From Hydrogenophaga sp. (GTDB lineage Bacteria; Pseudomonadota; Gammaproteobacteria; Burkholderiales; Burkholderiaceae_C), in assembly GCA_016741995.1 (NCBI GenBank), contig JACVCO010000015.1:1-64000 (forward strand): DNA of 64,000 nt, given 5' to 3'. The notes below the pieces were generated by a model. The model did no database searches, had not been told where the DNA came from, and saw only the letters and a list, made by a program, of their open reading frames with translations. The position numbers were made by a program, and so were the translations under genes. This document shows, in pieces, positions 45,290 through 56,140 of this stretch (its first letter is position 1; each line of letters begins with the position of its first letter).

Positions 45290-46252
45290 TTAGAACGGCG
45301 AATCGGGGAAGTAGAAGTCCTTGGCGTTTTCCTTGGTGATCAGCACCGAGGGCACGATGGTGGAGGCTGGCAGCTTCTGGCCCTTCTGGCGCGCCAGCGC
45401 GGTCATCTTGATCGCCTCGTAGAGGAACTTGGGCGAGTAGGACACGTTGGCCTGGATCAGCGGGTTGCTGCCGTCCATGAGCGTCTTCACCATGGCCTTG
45501 GCACCGGCGCCACCGAAGACGATCTTGATGTCCTTGCGCTTGGCCTGCTCGATCGCGCGCAGCACGCCGAAGGCCATGTCGTCGTCGGCCGCCCACACGG
45601 CGTCGATCTCCTTGAAGCGCGTCAGGAAGTCCTGCATCACCTTGAAGGCGTCGTCGCGGTTCCAGTTGCCGTGCTTGGCGTCCAGCACCTTGATGCCGGG
45701 GTGGTTCTTCATCACCGCGTTGAACGCGTCCATGCGCTCGTTGTCGATGGTGGTGGGAATGCCGCGCAGCGCGACGATGTTGCCCTTGCCGTTGAGGAAC
45801 TTGGCCAGGTACTCGGCCGGCACCTTGCCGAAGGCCGTGTTGTCGCCGGACACGTAGGCGTCCTGCGCGCTGGTGTCGGTGAGGCCGCGGTCGACCACCG
45901 TCACGTACACGTTCTTGGCCTTCACCTGCTGCACCGGGCGCGTGAGCGCGGCCGATTCGAAGGGCAGGATGACCAGCGAGTCGATCTTGGTCGCGGTGAC
46001 GAGATCCTGCAGCTGGTTGGCCTGCTCGGGCGCGCCGCTGGCGGTCTTGATGGTGACCTTGATGTTGGGGTCTTTCTCGAGCTCTTTCTTGGCCTCGTTG
46101 GCCCAGTACACCAGGCCGGCGGCGAAGCTGTGGGTGGCGGCCGGGATGGCCACGCCCAGGTTCACCTTGTTCTGGGCCTGCGCCAGCAGCGGGCTGGCCA
46201 GGCCGATGGCGGCCACGGCGGCCAGCGCGTGCAGACGGATGCGGTTCTTCAT
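45290..46252 (-). CDS. Ribose-type sugar ABC transporter substrate-binding protein
   Basis: This 320-residue Peripla_BP_4 receptor has a signal peptide ending AQA-Q (about residue 26). It continues [19 protein letters not shown], and the hinge has [11 protein letters not shown]. It feeds the RbsC-like permease and RbsA-like ATPase encoded upstream on this strand. Ribose-type receptors bind pyranose, furanose or inositol ligands; which one is not clear. Confidence 0.94.
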   Translation of the reverse strand: MKNRIRLHALAAVAAIGLASPLLAQAQNKVNLGVAIPAATHSFAAGLVYWANEAKKELEKDPNIKVTIKTASGAPEQANQLQDLVTATKIDSLVILPFESAALTRPVQQVKAKNVYVTVVDRGLTDTSAQDAYVSGDNTAFGKVPAEYLAKFLNGKGNIVALRGIPTTIDNERMDAFNAVMKNHPGIKVLDAKHGNWNRDDAFKVMQDFLTRFKEIDAVWAADDDMAFGVLRAIEQAKRKDIKIVFGGAGAKAMVKTLMDGSNPLIQANVSYSPKFLYEAIKMTALARQKGQKLPASTIVPSVLITKENAKDFYFPDSPF

Positions 46253-46310
46253 GCTTGTCTCCTTGAGGTGGTGGTACTGACGGTGAAAAAAGCGAAGGCT
46301 TGGCGTGCCC

Positions 46311-47315
46311 TCACGGACGCCGCCGCTGCATGAATGCGACGGCGATGATCACGAAACCCTGCACCGCCGCGTTGAGGTACACGCTGATGATGCTGGTGAG
46401 GTTGAGGATGTTGCTGATGACCGAGAGCAGGATGGCGCCGACCACGGTGCCACCGATGCTGCCGGCGCCGCCACGCAGCGCGGTGCCGCCCACGATGACG
46501 GCGGCGATGGCTTCAAGCTCCCACAGCAGGCCGGTGGTGGGCGAGGCCGAGCCCAGGCGCGGCACGTAGAGCAGCGTGGCGATGCCCACGCACACGCCGA
46601 GCAAGGTGTAGGTGAGCACCTTGGTGCGGTCCACGTCCACGGCGGCGTAGCGCGCCACCTGCTCGTTGGAGCCGATGGCCTGCACGTAGCGGCCGTAGGC
46701 CGTGCGGTTGAGCAGCAGCGCGCCACCGATGGCGACCAGCGCGAACACCCACACCGGGATCGGGATGCCCAGCAGGCTGCCGTAGTAGACCGGGCCGTAG
46801 ACGTCGGCCAGGGTGTTGTCGAGCGCGAGCGCACCGCCGTCGGCGAAGTAGGTGAGGTAGGCACGGAAGATGCCCAGCGTGCCGAGCGTGACGATGAAGG
46901 GCTCGATGCGCCCGCGCGTGATGAGCAGGCCGTGCGCGAAGCCGAACAGCGCGCCCAGCAGCACCGCCGTGGCCATGCCCGTCATCACCACCGCCACCGG
47001 CGGCCAGCCCAGCGGCGCGATCTTGTTCATGAGCAGGATGGTCACGCCCGCGATCAGCGCGGCCATGGAGCCCACCGAGAGGTCGATGCCACCCGAGATG
47101 ATCACGAAGCACATGCCCACGGCGATGATGCCGATGAAGGCGGTGCGCGTGAGCACGTTCAGGGCGTTGTCCGCCGTGGCGAACTGGCTGTTGAGCAGCG
47201 TGCCGGCGATGCACAGCAGCGCCAGGCCCAGCAGCGGGCCCAGCGTGGGCAGGCGCCAGCGGCGGGCGGCCGGTGCGGTGGCGGCCGCGGGGGGGTCAAT
47301 GCGATCCGGTGGCAT
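46311..47315 (-). CDS. Ribose-type sugar ABC permease (RbsC-like)
   Basis: This 334-residue protein has about ten membrane helices. It carries the family motif [18 protein letters not shown] and the cytoplasmic coupling segment near [26 protein letters not shown]. The 5' end overlaps the ATPase gene by 20 bases. It forms the homodimeric pore of the importer. Confidence 0.95.
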   Translation of the reverse strand: MPPDRIDPPAAATAPAARRWRLPTLGPLLGLALLCIAGTLLNSQFATADNALNVLTRTAFIGIIAVGMCFVIISGGIDLSVGSMAALIAGVTILLMNKIAPLGWPPVAVVMTGMATAVLLGALFGFAHGLLITRGRIEPFIVTLGTLGIFRAYLTYFADGGALALDNTLADVYGPVYYGSLLGIPIPVWVFALVAIGGALLLNRTAYGRYVQAIGSNEQVARYAAVDVDRTKVLTYTLLGVCVGIATLLYVPRLGSASPTTGLLWELEAIAAVIVGGTALRGGAGSIGGTVVGAILLSVISNILNLTSIISVYLNAAVQGFVIIAVAFMQRRRP

Positions 47316-48813
47316 GGGCGATCAGCTCCTGTTCGTTCAACTGCGCGGCGGCCAGCGTGGCCTGCAGGCGGCCCGCGCGCATCACCGCGACGCGGTGGCA
47401 CAGGCCGATGAGTTCCATGAGTTCGGACGACACCACCACCACCGCGCGGCCTTCGTCGGCCAGGCGGCGGATGAGCGCGTAGATCTCGCGCTTGGCGCCG
47501 ATGTCCACGCCGCGCGTGGGCTCGTCGAGCACCAGCACGCGCGGGCCGGGGTGCAGCACCTTGGCCAGCGCCAGCTTCTGCTGGTTGCCGCCCGAGAGCG
47601 AGCCCGCGGCCACGTCGAGCGAGCCGCAGCGGATGCCGAATTCGCGCACCGCCTGCGCCAGCGCGTCGCGCTCGCTCGCGGGCTTGAGCCAGGGTTGGGC
47701 ATGGCGGTCCAGGGCCATGAGCGTGAGGTTCTCGCGCAGCCCGAAGTGCACATGCAGCCCCCGGCCCTTGCGGTCTTCGCTGAGGTAGGTGAGGCCGGCG
47801 TCGGCGGCCTCGCGCGGCGAACGCGGCAGCACGGCGCGGCCGTTCACCTCGACGGCGGTGGCGCTTCGCTCGCGCAGGCCGAGCAGGCCCTCGAACAGCT
47901 CGGTGCGGCCCGCGCCCACCAGGCCCGCGAAGCCGAACACCTCGCCCGCGCGCACCTCGAAGCTCACGCCCTGCGCCCAGCCCGGCACGCTCAGGTCCTG
48001 CACCGAGAGCAGCACCGGCGCGTCGGCGGGCACGGTGCTGCGCGGCGGGTAGAGGTCGGCCAGCTCGCGGCCCACCATCAGGTTGGCCATCTGCGAGCGC
48101 GTGAGCGTGGCCGTGGGTTGCTGCGCCACCAGGCGGCCGTCGCGCATCACCACCACCTGCTCGGTGATGCGCTCCACCTCGTCGAGCTTGTGCGAGATGA
48201 AAACGATGGTGACGCCCTCGGCCTTGAGCCGCGCCACGAGTTCGAACAGGCGGCCGGTCTCGCCCGGGGTGAGCGTGGCGGTGGGCTCGTCCATGACCAG
48301 CACGCGCGCCTGGCGCGAGAGCGCCTTGGCGATCTCCACCAACTGGCGTTCGGCCACGATGAGTTCGCGCACGCGCGTGTCGGGGTCCACCTTCGAGAGG
48401 CCGACGTCGTCGAGCACGCGGCGCGCCACGGCGCGCATGGCCACGTCGTCCAGCCACAGGCCCAGGGGGCCGCGCCGCTTCTCGTGGCCCAGGAAGATGT
48501 TCTGCGCCACCGTGAGGTCTTCGGCCAGGTTGAATTCCTGGTGGATGAGCACGATGCCTTCGGCCTCGGCGGCGCGCGGGCCGTCGAACACCACGGCGCG
48601 GCCGTTCACGTCGATGCCGCCCTCGCTCGGCACCTCGTAGCCCGCGAGGATCTTCATCAGCGTGGATTTGCCGGCGCCGTTCTCGCCCAGCAGGCCATAA
48701 ACGCGGCCCGGCTCGAAGGCGAGATCCACGCCATGCAGCACCTGCACCGGGCCGAAGCGCTTGACGATGCCGCGCAGTTCGATGCGCACGCCACCGGGTT
48801 GGGGCGCGGCCAT
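47296..48813 (-). CDS. Sugar ABC transporter ATP-binding protein (RbsA-like, two domains)
   Basis: This 505-residue ATPase is a tandem fusion. Domain 1 has Walker [10 protein letters not shown] (residues 43-51) and Walker [10 protein letters not shown]. Domain 2 has the family's degenerate Walker [10 protein letters not shown] and signature [12 protein letters not shown] with [14 protein letters not shown]. This is the normal RbsA/MglA layout. Its start overlaps the ROK regulator stop by one base (TGATG). Confidence 0.95.
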   Translation of the reverse strand: MAAPQPGGVRIELRGIVKRFGPVQVLHGVDLAFEPGRVYGLLGENGAGKSTLMKILAGYEVPSEGGIDVNGRAVVFDGPRAAEAEGIVLIHQEFNLAEDLTVAQNIFLGHEKRRGPLGLWLDDVAMRAVARRVLDDVGLSKVDPDTRVRELIVAERQLVEIAKALSRQARVLVMDEPTATLTPGETGRLFELVARLKAEGVTIVFISHKLDEVERITEQVVVMRDGRLVAQQPTATLTRSQMANLMVGRELADLYPPRSTVPADAPVLLSVQDLSVPGWAQGVSFEVRAGEVFGFAGLVGAGRTELFEGLLGLRERSATAVEVNGRAVLPRSPREAADAGLTYLSEDRKGRGLHVHFGLRENLTLMALDRHAQPWLKPASERDALAQAVREFGIRCGSLDVAAGSLSGGNQQKLALAKVLHPGPRVLVLDEPTRGVDIGAKREIYALIRRLADEGRAVVVVSSELMELIGLCHRVAVMRAGRLQATLAAAQLNEQELIAHATGSH

Positions 48814-50009
48814 CACACCACCTCCATCTGGCGCAGGCTTTCCTGCATGGCGAGCACGCCCGCGCCGATGAGCCCGGCGCGTTCGCCCAGCGGCGTGTAC
48901 TGGATGTCCAGGTGGCGCGTGGAGAGCGCGAGCGAGCGGTGGTACACGCTCTGGCGCACGGCGGCCAGGAACAGCGGCCCCACGCGCGTGATGCCCCCGC
49001 CGATGAACACGTGCGAGGGGTTGAAGAAGTTCACCACCGACGCGAGCATCTGCCCCACGTGGGCGCCCGAGCGCTGGATCACCTGGTTGGCGGCCATGTC
49101 GCCCGCGCGGCTGGCCTCGGCCACGTCCTGCAGGCGCAGCGCACCGCGCTCGGCGATCAGGCGCGCGAGCAGCGGGCTCTGGCCCGCCTCGGCCGCTTCG
49201 GTGGCCATGCGCGCGATGGCCGGGCCCGCGGCCATGGCCTCCACGCAGCCCAGGTTGCCGCAGTGGCAACGCGGGCCGTCGGGCACCACGCAGATGTGGC
49301 CCACGTCACCGGCCGAGCCGTTGGCGCCGCGGTACACCTGCCCGTGGCAGACCACGCCGCAGCCCACGCCGGTGCCCACCTTCACCACCAGGAAGTTCTG
49401 CAGCCCGCGCTGCATGCGCCACAGCTCGCCGAGCGCCATCACGTTCACATCGTTGTCCACGAACACGGGCGCGCTGAAATCGGTCGCGATGTCGTCGCGG
49501 ATGGAGTACGCATCCCACTGCGGCATGAGCGGCGGGTTCACGAGCTGGCCGCTGTCGAAATCCACCGGGCCCGGCAGGCCGATGCCGATGGCGATGACCT
49601 GGCGCGGCTGCACGCCGCATTGCGCGAGCAGCTCGCGCATGAGCGCGCGGATGCGCGAGAGCACGGGCACCGGGCCGTCGCGCACGTCGGCCGGTTCGCT
49701 GTGGTGGGCGAGCACGGTGAGGTCGGGGCTGAGGATGCCGACCTCCAGGCCGGTGGCGCCCACGGCCACGCCGATGAGCACGCCCAGGCTGCGGCTCAGG
49801 CGCAGGGTTTCGGCGCGGCGCCCGCCGGTGCTGGCCAGCTCACCGGTCTGTTCCAGCAGGCCCTGCTCCAGCAGCTCGGCCACGGCGGCGTTGGCGCGGC
49901 TCTTGGAAAACGAGGACGCCGCGGCGAGCGCGTCGCGCGAGATGCCGCTCGCCCAGAACACGTGGTCGAGCAGCGTCTTTTCGCCGTTCTTGAGGCCTTT
50001 CCAGGTCAC
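48813..50009 (-). CDS. ROK-family transcriptional regulator
   Basis: This 398-residue protein has an N-terminal winged helix (about 1-75, GISRDALAAASSFSKSRANAAVAEL) and a ROK sugar-kinase-like domain. The zinc motif CHCGNLGCVE is intact, and VDNDVNVMALGE holds the kinase-like Asp. GTG 50009 is chosen because AGGAG lies 8 bases upstream. As first gene of the operon it probably represses it until sugar binds; the palindrome at 50063 is its candidate site. Confidence 0.93.
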   Translation of the reverse strand: MTWKGLKNGEKTLLDHVFWASGISRDALAAASSFSKSRANAAVAELLEQGLLEQTGELASTGGRRAETLRLSRSLGVLIGVAVGATGLEVGILSPDLTVLAHHSEPADVRDGPVPVLSRIRALMRELLAQCGVQPRQVIAIGIGLPGPVDFDSGQLVNPPLMPQWDAYSIRDDIATDFSAPVFVDNDVNVMALGELWRMQRGLQNFLVVKVGTGVGCGVVCHGQVYRGANGSAGDVGHICVVPDGPRCHCGNLGCVEAMAAGPAIARMATEAAEAGQSPLLARLIAERGALRLQDVAEASRAGDMAANQVIQRSGAHVGQMLASVVNFFNPSHVFIGGGITRVGPLFLAAVRQSVYHRSLALSTRHLDIQYTPLGERAGLIGAGVLAMQESLRQMEVV

Positions 50010-50062
50010 GTTTGTCTCCTCTGCCGGCGCTCTGTGGCGCGGCATTGCGGTGGATGCTAGGC

Positions 50063-50076
50063 GGTCGAATTCGACC
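50063..50076. promoter_or_regulatory. 14-bp perfect palindrome upstream of the ROK operon
   Basis: GGTCGAATTCGACC is fully symmetric and lies 54 bases upstream of the ROK GTG start. Further TCGAA-like half-sites follow (GATCGAAC at 50083-50090). It is the expected place for a ROK autorepressor operator. Confidence 0.5.
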
Positions 50077-50184
50077 CGAACAGATCGAACCTTGACCCAA
50101 ATCAGGCCAAAGTCAGGCCCAGCTTAAACCCACGCGGCGTTGCCCGCCGGAACCCGGGCGACGCCAACGGACTCTGTGCTCAGC

Positions 50185-50511
50185 ATGACCGCCACCGCCC
50201 TGCCCCCCGATGTGTTCGTGATGGCCTTGTGCGCCGACTGGTGCACGCAGTGCCGCGCTTTCGCGCCCGTGGTGCAGGGGCTGGCGGGGCTGCGCTGGGT
50301 GGACATCGAGGACGCGGGGCTGGACGCCGACGAACTGGGCATCAGCGCGTTCCCCAGCGTGGCGATCTTCCGGCCGGCGGGGGTGCTGCGCTACCTGGGG
50401 CCGGTGCGCGCGGACCGCGAGGGGTTTCTGGCGGCGGTGGCGCAGCTGAGCCGGCTGGATGAGCGGCCGGTGCCGGCGGGGTTGCGGGGGGTGCTCAGCG
50501 ACGCAGGTTGA
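50185..50511 (+). CDS. Thioredoxin-family protein
   Basis: This 108-residue protein has a thioredoxin-like fold with active site ADWCTQCRAF (WCTQC in place of WCGPC) and the cis-Pro region ISAFPSVAIF. No signal peptide is present, so it is cytoplasmic. The non-canonical TQ dipeptide will change redox potential. ATG 50185 is chosen over the upstream TTG at 50140 because the fold begins there. It is divergent from the ROK operon and its last 17 bases overlap the convergent kinase gene. Confidence 0.88.
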   Translation: MTATALPPDVFVMALCADWCTQCRAFAPVVQGLAGLRWVDIEDAGLDADELGISAFPSVAIFRPAGVLRYLGPVRADREGFLAAVAQLSRLDERPVPAGLRGVLSDAG

Positions 50512-51847
50512 GCGCGCGGAACGGGCCGTGGTGCATGAGCTCGCGCAGCCAGACCAGGCGCGCGGCCGAGGCCACGTCGGTGGGCATGCCGCGCGCGGCC
50601 ACGGCGCTGCCCGCGGCGTGGTCGGCCAGTTCGCGGAAGGCGCGTTCCACCGTGTCGAGCGGCAGGTGCGTTTCGCCGGGCGCCACGCCGGCAAAGAGCG
50701 TGGTCACCGCCGGGTCCTGCAGGTCGAGTTCACCGCCGGCACCTGGTAGCGGGCCCGCCGCCATGATGGCCTCTTCCACGCGTTCGATGGCGTGCTCGAT
50801 GCCGAGCGCGGTGACGCGGCCGGCCGGAAAGCTTTGTGCACCCAGCACCGCGATGCCCGTCGGCAGGCTCGAACCGCCCAGCCGGGTGACGCGCTCGTCG
50901 AGGAACAGCGGTGTGCCCATGGCGCGCGCCAGGTCGGCGCGCGTGGGCAGGTCGGCCCCGCGGCGGGCGCAGGTGATGGCGGCGGCCTGTGCCGCGAAGG
51001 CAATGGCCTCGGCCAGCGCCGCCGCATCCAGCGCGTGCAGCGCGGTGCCACTGAGTGCGCCGTGCTCGGCCAGCCAGGTGAGCAGCGCGGCCTGGAAGGT
51101 GTCGCCCGCGCCCACGGTGTCGACCACGGCCACGGTGGGTGCGGCCACCGCCACGCGCTGCGCGGGCGTCCAGGCGATGGCGCCGCGCTCGCCGCGCGTG
51201 ACCACCACCAGCGACACGCCGGCGTCGAGCGCGGCGCGCGCGAAATCGTCGGGCGATCGGCCATCGATCAGCGCGAGGTCCTCGTCGCTCACCTTGAGCA
51301 CGTCGGTGCGCGGCAGCATCCAGGCGATCTGCTCGCGCCAGGCGCTCACGTCGGGCTGCACGTTGAGGCGGATGTTGGGGTCGTAGGCGATCAGCGCGTT
51401 CGTGGGGTTTTGCTCGACCAGGGCACGCAGCGTGTGCGCCGTCTCGCCCACCACCGTGGCGTAAGAACCGAGGCAGATCGCGCGCGTGTCGGGTGGCAGC
51501 GTGGACAACGCCGCGGGCGCGAGCTGGCGGTCGGCCGCACCATCGCCGTAGAACGCGTACGACGGCACGCCCGCGGCGTCGGTGCCCACCAGGCTGAGCG
51601 TGGTGGGTGCGTCGCTGCGCTGCACGGTCGCCGTGCCCACGCCTTCGCTACCCAGCGCCTGCATGAGGCGCTCACCCAGGAAACCGCGCGAGACGGTGGT
51701 GAGGAAGGACACCGGTTGCCCGAGGCGCGCCAGGCCGACCGCGAGGTTGAAGGGCGAGCCACCGAGGCGCGCGTCCAGCGCCATGCCGGTGGGCGTGGGC
51801 GCGGTGGCGAACACGTCGAACAGGGCTTCTCCACAAACGACGAACAT
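50495..51847 (-). CDS. PfkB-family sugar kinase with an extra C-terminal domain
   Basis: This 450-residue protein is a fructokinase-like PfkB enzyme over residues 1-305. It has MFVVCGEALFDV, RLGGSPFNLAVGLARLG and the catalytic DTVGAGDTF (243-251). Residues 310-450 form an additional domain I do not recognise, beginning at an internal Met310 (ATG at 50920). A separate coupled gene is possible but there is no stop between. In polyol operons this kinase phosphorylates the fructose or xylulose made by the dehydrogenases. It is the last gene of the operon. Confidence 0.88.
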   Translation of the reverse strand: MFVVCGEALFDVFATAPTPTGMALDARLGGSPFNLAVGLARLGQPVSFLTTVSRGFLGERLMQALGSEGVGTATVQRSDAPTTLSLVGTDAAGVPSYAFYGDGAADRQLAPAALSTLPPDTRAICLGSYATVVGETAHTLRALVEQNPTNALIAYDPNIRLNVQPDVSAWREQIAWMLPRTDVLKVSDEDLALIDGRSPDDFARAALDAGVSLVVVTRGERGAIAWTPAQRVAVAAPTVAVVDTVGAGDTFQAALLTWLAEHGALSGTALHALDAAALAEAIAFAAQAAAITCARRGADLPTRADLARAMGTPLFLDERVTRLGGSSLPTGIAVLGAQSFPAGRVTALGIEHAIERVEEAIMAAGPLPGAGGELDLQDPAVTTLFAGVAPGETHLPLDTVERAFRELADHAAGSAVAARGMPTDVASAARLVWLRELMHHGPFRALNLRR

Positions 51848-51873
51848 GCGCTCTCCGGGCCAGGGAACAGGGT

Positions 51874-52809
51874 TCAGTGCGCGCCGCGAAAACGCGCGAG
51901 GGACTGGCGGCGGAACTCCGAGGGCGTCATGCCCTTGATCTCGAGGAAGCGGCGGTTGAAGTTGGCCACGTTGTTGTAGCCCACCTCGTAGCAGATGTGG
52001 GTGATCTGCTGGTCGGTGTCCATCAGCAGCTGGCACGCGCGGCTGATGCGCACGCGGTTGACGAAATCGGTGAAGGTGTTGCCGGTGGCGCGGCGGAAGA
52101 AGCGGCTGAAGCGGCTTTCGCTCATGCCGAGTTCGGCGGCCAGCGCGGCGGCCGAGTGCTCGTCGGCCAGGTGGTCGGTGATGCGGCTGACCACGGCGTC
52201 GATCTGGTCGAGCTCGGCCGCGTCGTCGTCGCTCTGCAACTGCACGCTGGAGAGCAGGCGGTAGTCGGTGCAGGCGGCGAGGTCGGCGAGGAAATCGCAG
52301 AACGCGGTGAAGCGGCGCAGGCCGTGTGTGCCCTTCACCTTGTTCCAGTGCGCCTCGGCGGCGTCGGACAGACCGAAGAACTCGATGCCGTGCTTGGCGC
52401 GCTCCAGCATGGGCAGCACGTCGGCCAGCTCGGGGATGGTTTCGCTCGCGCGCACCAGCGGCTCGTGCGCGAACTGGATCACCAGGTCGCGCACCGCCAC
52501 ACCGCCCTCGGGCAGGTCCATGCTGACCCAGTTGTGCGGCAGGCGCGGGCCGGTGAGCACCAGCTGGCCGGGCTGGAAGGGGCCGATCCAGTCGCCCACG
52601 AACACCTTGCCCGAGGTGGCGGTGATGAGGTGCAGCTCGTATTCGTCGTGGTAGTGCCAGCGCGCGAGCGGCGTGGGAAAACCGTGCGAGAGGCAGCGCA
52701 CGAAGCCGACCTCGTCGGGCGGTTCGTAGCCCAGGTCGGGCGAGCGCGCGTACTCGTTCTCCAGCTCGGGGCGGAGCAGGCGGGGGGTGGCGGCGGAGCG
52801 GGCGGGCAT
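51874..52809 (-). CDS. AraC-family transcriptional regulator of the polyol operon
   Basis: This 311-residue protein has an N-terminal cupin-like sensing domain (WHYHDEYELHLITATSGKVFVGD). The C-terminal double HTH includes AAALAAELGMSESRFSRFFRRATG and THICYEVGYNNVANFNRRF. ATG 52809 is used because upstream residues are out-of-frame shadow of the next gene. Location between polyol dehydrogenases and the sugar kinase matches MtlR of Pseudomonas mannitol operons, an activator. Confidence 0.92.
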   Translation of the reverse strand: MPARSAATPRLLRPELENEYARSPDLGYEPPDEVGFVRCLSHGFPTPLARWHYHDEYELHLITATSGKVFVGDWIGPFQPGQLVLTGPRLPHNWVSMDLPEGGVAVRDLVIQFAHEPLVRASETIPELADVLPMLERAKHGIEFFGLSDAAEAHWNKVKGTHGLRRFTAFCDFLADLAACTDYRLLSSVQLQSDDDAAELDQIDAVVSRITDHLADEHSAAALAAELGMSESRFSRFFRRATGNTFTDFVNRVRISRACQLLMDTDQQITHICYEVGYNNVANFNRRFLEIKGMTPSEFRRQSLARFRGAH

Positions 52810-52828
52810 GGTCGGCAACAGGCTCAAC

Positions 52829-53617
52829 TCACGACATGACGTTACCACCGTCGACGTTGATCGTCTGCGCGGTGATGTAGCGCGCGTCGTCGCTGGCGAG
52901 AAAGACCGCGGCGCGCGCAATGTCTTCGGGCACGCCCATGCGGCCCAGGGGCACCTCGGCGCCCACGCGGCGCTTCTTCTCGCCCGGGGGCAATTCCTCG
53001 AAGCGCGCAAACAGGGCGTCGACCTGGTCCCACATGGGCGTGTCGACCACGCCGGGCGCGATGCCGTTGACGCGGATGCCGTGCGGCGCCATGGCCAGCG
53101 CGGCGCTCTGCGTGTAGCTGATCACCGCGGCCTTGGTGGCGCAGTAGTGCGATACCAGGGCCTCGCCGCGGCGCCCGGCCTGCGAGGCCATGTTGATGAC
53201 CGAGGCGCCGGCCGTGCGCAGCTGCACCATCTGCTGCAGCACGGCCTGCATGACGAAGAACAGGCCCTTGACGTTGACCGCGAACAGGCGGTCGAACGAG
53301 GCCTCGTCGCTCTCCAGCAGCGGCGCCATGTCGAACACGGCGGCGTTGTTCACCAGCGTGTGGATGGGGCCGAAGTGCGATCGGGCGTCGATCACCAGCT
53401 TCGCGATCGCGGCGCGGTCGGTGACGTCGGCACCCAGGTAATGCAGCGCGCCCGGGTGGCTGGCCTGCAGGGCGCGCACGGCCTCGGGCGCGTCGCCCGC
53501 GCGGTCGACCACGCAGCAGCGCGCGCCTTCGTCGAGGCAGGCCGCGGCAATGGCCAGGCCGATGCCACCACCCGCGCCGGTGACGAGCACGTGGCGCTGC
53601 GCAAGGCGGCCGCTCAC
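52829..53617 (-). CDS. SDR polyol (sorbitol/iditol-type) dehydrogenase
   Basis: This 262-residue classical SDR has TGAGGGIG near residue 13, an NNAA motif and a YCATK catalytic motif. Asp38 after beta-2 (VVDRAG) favours NAD. GTG 53617 overlaps the stop of the mannitol dehydrogenase gene (GTGA). It resembles L-iditol 2-dehydrogenase/SmoS-type enzymes and would give the operon a second polyol specificity. Confidence 0.92.
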   Translation of the reverse strand: MSGRLAQRHVLVTGAGGGIGLAIAAACLDEGARCCVVDRAGDAPEAVRALQASHPGALHYLGADVTDRAAIAKLVIDARSHFGPIHTLVNNAAVFDMAPLLESDEASFDRLFAVNVKGLFFVMQAVLQQMVQLRTAGASVINMASQAGRRGEALVSHYCATKAAVISYTQSAALAMAPHGIRVNGIAPGVVDTPMWDQVDALFARFEELPPGEKKRRVGAEVPLGRMGVPEDIARAAVFLASDDARYITAQTINVDGGNVMS

Positions 53618-55035
53618 GCCGGCTCCTGCGCGAGAAACGCGGCCACGCGCACACCCGCGCGGCGCACCGCGTCCACCAGGCGCGCATCGCCCGCGGTGGC
53701 GCCCCACAGCGTGGTGTCGGCGCACAGCGCGGCCACCGGGTCGGCGGCCGCGCAGATGGCACGGGCCACGGCCGGGTCCATGCCCTGGTCCTGGTAGGTG
53801 TAGGGCAACTGGCCGGCGTGCCAGCGCTGCAGGAAGGCCAGGAACAGCGCGGGCAGCAGGGCCACGCTGTCGATGGCCGCACCCTGCGCCAGCCGCTCGC
53901 GCACCGTGGGCGCGATGAAGCCGGGGATCTTGGAGAAGCCGTCCATGGCCACGCGCTGGTTGGTGTCGCGGATCGCGGGGTTGGCGAAGCGCTCGAGCAC
54001 CACGTCGCGGTAGGCGGGCAGGTCCACCGGGCTGGGCGCGCCGGGGCGCGCGAGGCAGGGGATCACGTCGTCGGTGACGTAGTCGAACGCCATCCGGCGA
54101 ATGGCCGGCGTGCGCGTGCCTTCGTGGATGAACTGCAGGCCCGCGAGCGTGCCGGCCCAGGCGATGCAGCTGTGGCTGGCGTTGAGGATGCGGATCTTGG
54201 CTTCCTCGTAAGGCGCGACCGAGTCCACCATCTGCACGCCCACGGCGTCCCAGGCGGGGCGGCCGGCGATGAAGTGGTCCTCGATCACCCACTGGATGAA
54301 GCTTTCGCCGGTGACGGGGGCCGCGTCGTCGACGCCGGTGGCGGCGCGCACGCGCTCGCGCAGCTCGGGCGGCGGGCGCGGCGTGATGCGGTCGACCATC
54401 GCGTTCGGGCAGGTGGTGTTCGCCTGCACCCAGGCGGCGAGCGCGGCGTCGCCCACGCGCTCGATGAATTCGAGCAGGCCGGCGCGCACGCGGTCGCCGT
54501 TGTGGCGCAAGTTGTCGCAGTTGAGCAGCGTGAGCGGGCCGGCACCGGCCGCGCGGCGCGCGCGCAGCAGCGCACACAGCGCGCCGTACAGCGTTTCACC
54601 CGTTTCGCCGCGGCGCACGCGTTCGACGTCGGCGGCAAGGTCGGTGTAGGCCATGTCGAGCCGGCCGCGGTCGTCGAGGTAGTAGCCGGCCTCGGTGACG
54701 GTGAACGAGACGATGCGCGTGGCGGGGTGGGCACCGCGCGCGATGACCGCCGCGAGGCCGGGCGCATACGGCAGCACCTCGCGGATGGCGGTGATGCGCT
54801 CGTAGCGGTACTCGCCCGCGGGCGACACGGTCTCCAGCGTGTAGGCGCCGCCCTGGCCGCGCAGGGCGGCCAGCAGTTGGGGCATGTCGTCGCGCAGGTT
54901 GGCGCTGGCGAAGGACCAGCGCGTGTCGCCGCGTTCGATGAGGCGTTGCAGGTAGACCGCCTGGTGCGCGCGGTGGAAGGAGCCCAGGCCCAGGTGCAGC
55001 AGCACGGACTCGGTGGCGGGGGGCGGCAGGGTCAC
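53614..55035 (-). CDS. Mannitol/arabinitol dehydrogenase family protein
   Basis: This 473-residue polyol-specific long-chain dehydrogenase shows LGLGSFHRAHQAVYLQRL near residue 15 and SFTVTEAGYYLD. The catalytic Lys and His are in EEAKIRILNASHS. Members convert D-mannitol to D-fructose or D-arabinitol to D-xylulose with NAD. It lies just downstream of the ABC genes, 42 bases after the ATPase stop. Which polyol is preferred cannot be told. Confidence 0.93.
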   Translation of the reverse strand: MTLPPPATESVLLHLGLGSFHRAHQAVYLQRLIERGDTRWSFASANLRDDMPQLLAALRGQGGAYTLETVSPAGEYRYERITAIREVLPYAPGLAAVIARGAHPATRIVSFTVTEAGYYLDDRGRLDMAYTDLAADVERVRRGETGETLYGALCALLRARRAAGAGPLTLLNCDNLRHNGDRVRAGLLEFIERVGDAALAAWVQANTTCPNAMVDRITPRPPPELRERVRAATGVDDAAPVTGESFIQWVIEDHFIAGRPAWDAVGVQMVDSVAPYEEAKIRILNASHSCIAWAGTLAGLQFIHEGTRTPAIRRMAFDYVTDDVIPCLARPGAPSPVDLPAYRDVVLERFANPAIRDTNQRVAMDGFSKIPGFIAPTVRERLAQGAAIDSVALLPALFLAFLQRWHAGQLPYTYQDQGMDPAVARAICAAADPVAALCADTTLWGATAGDARLVDAVRRAGVRVAAFLAQEPA

Positions 55036-55077
55036 GGTATCGGTGAGAAAGCGGGGAGCAATCGCGGGAGAGTGGTG

Positions 55078-56124
<1,047 letters not shown>

Positions 56125-56140
56125 GTCGGTCTTCCCGGGT

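Noticed and set aside
46870..50127. 1085-codon plus-strand open frame
   Set aside because: It lies antisense to RbsC-, RbsA- and ROK-type genes whose motifs are intact; the composition is His/Ala/Arg shadow.
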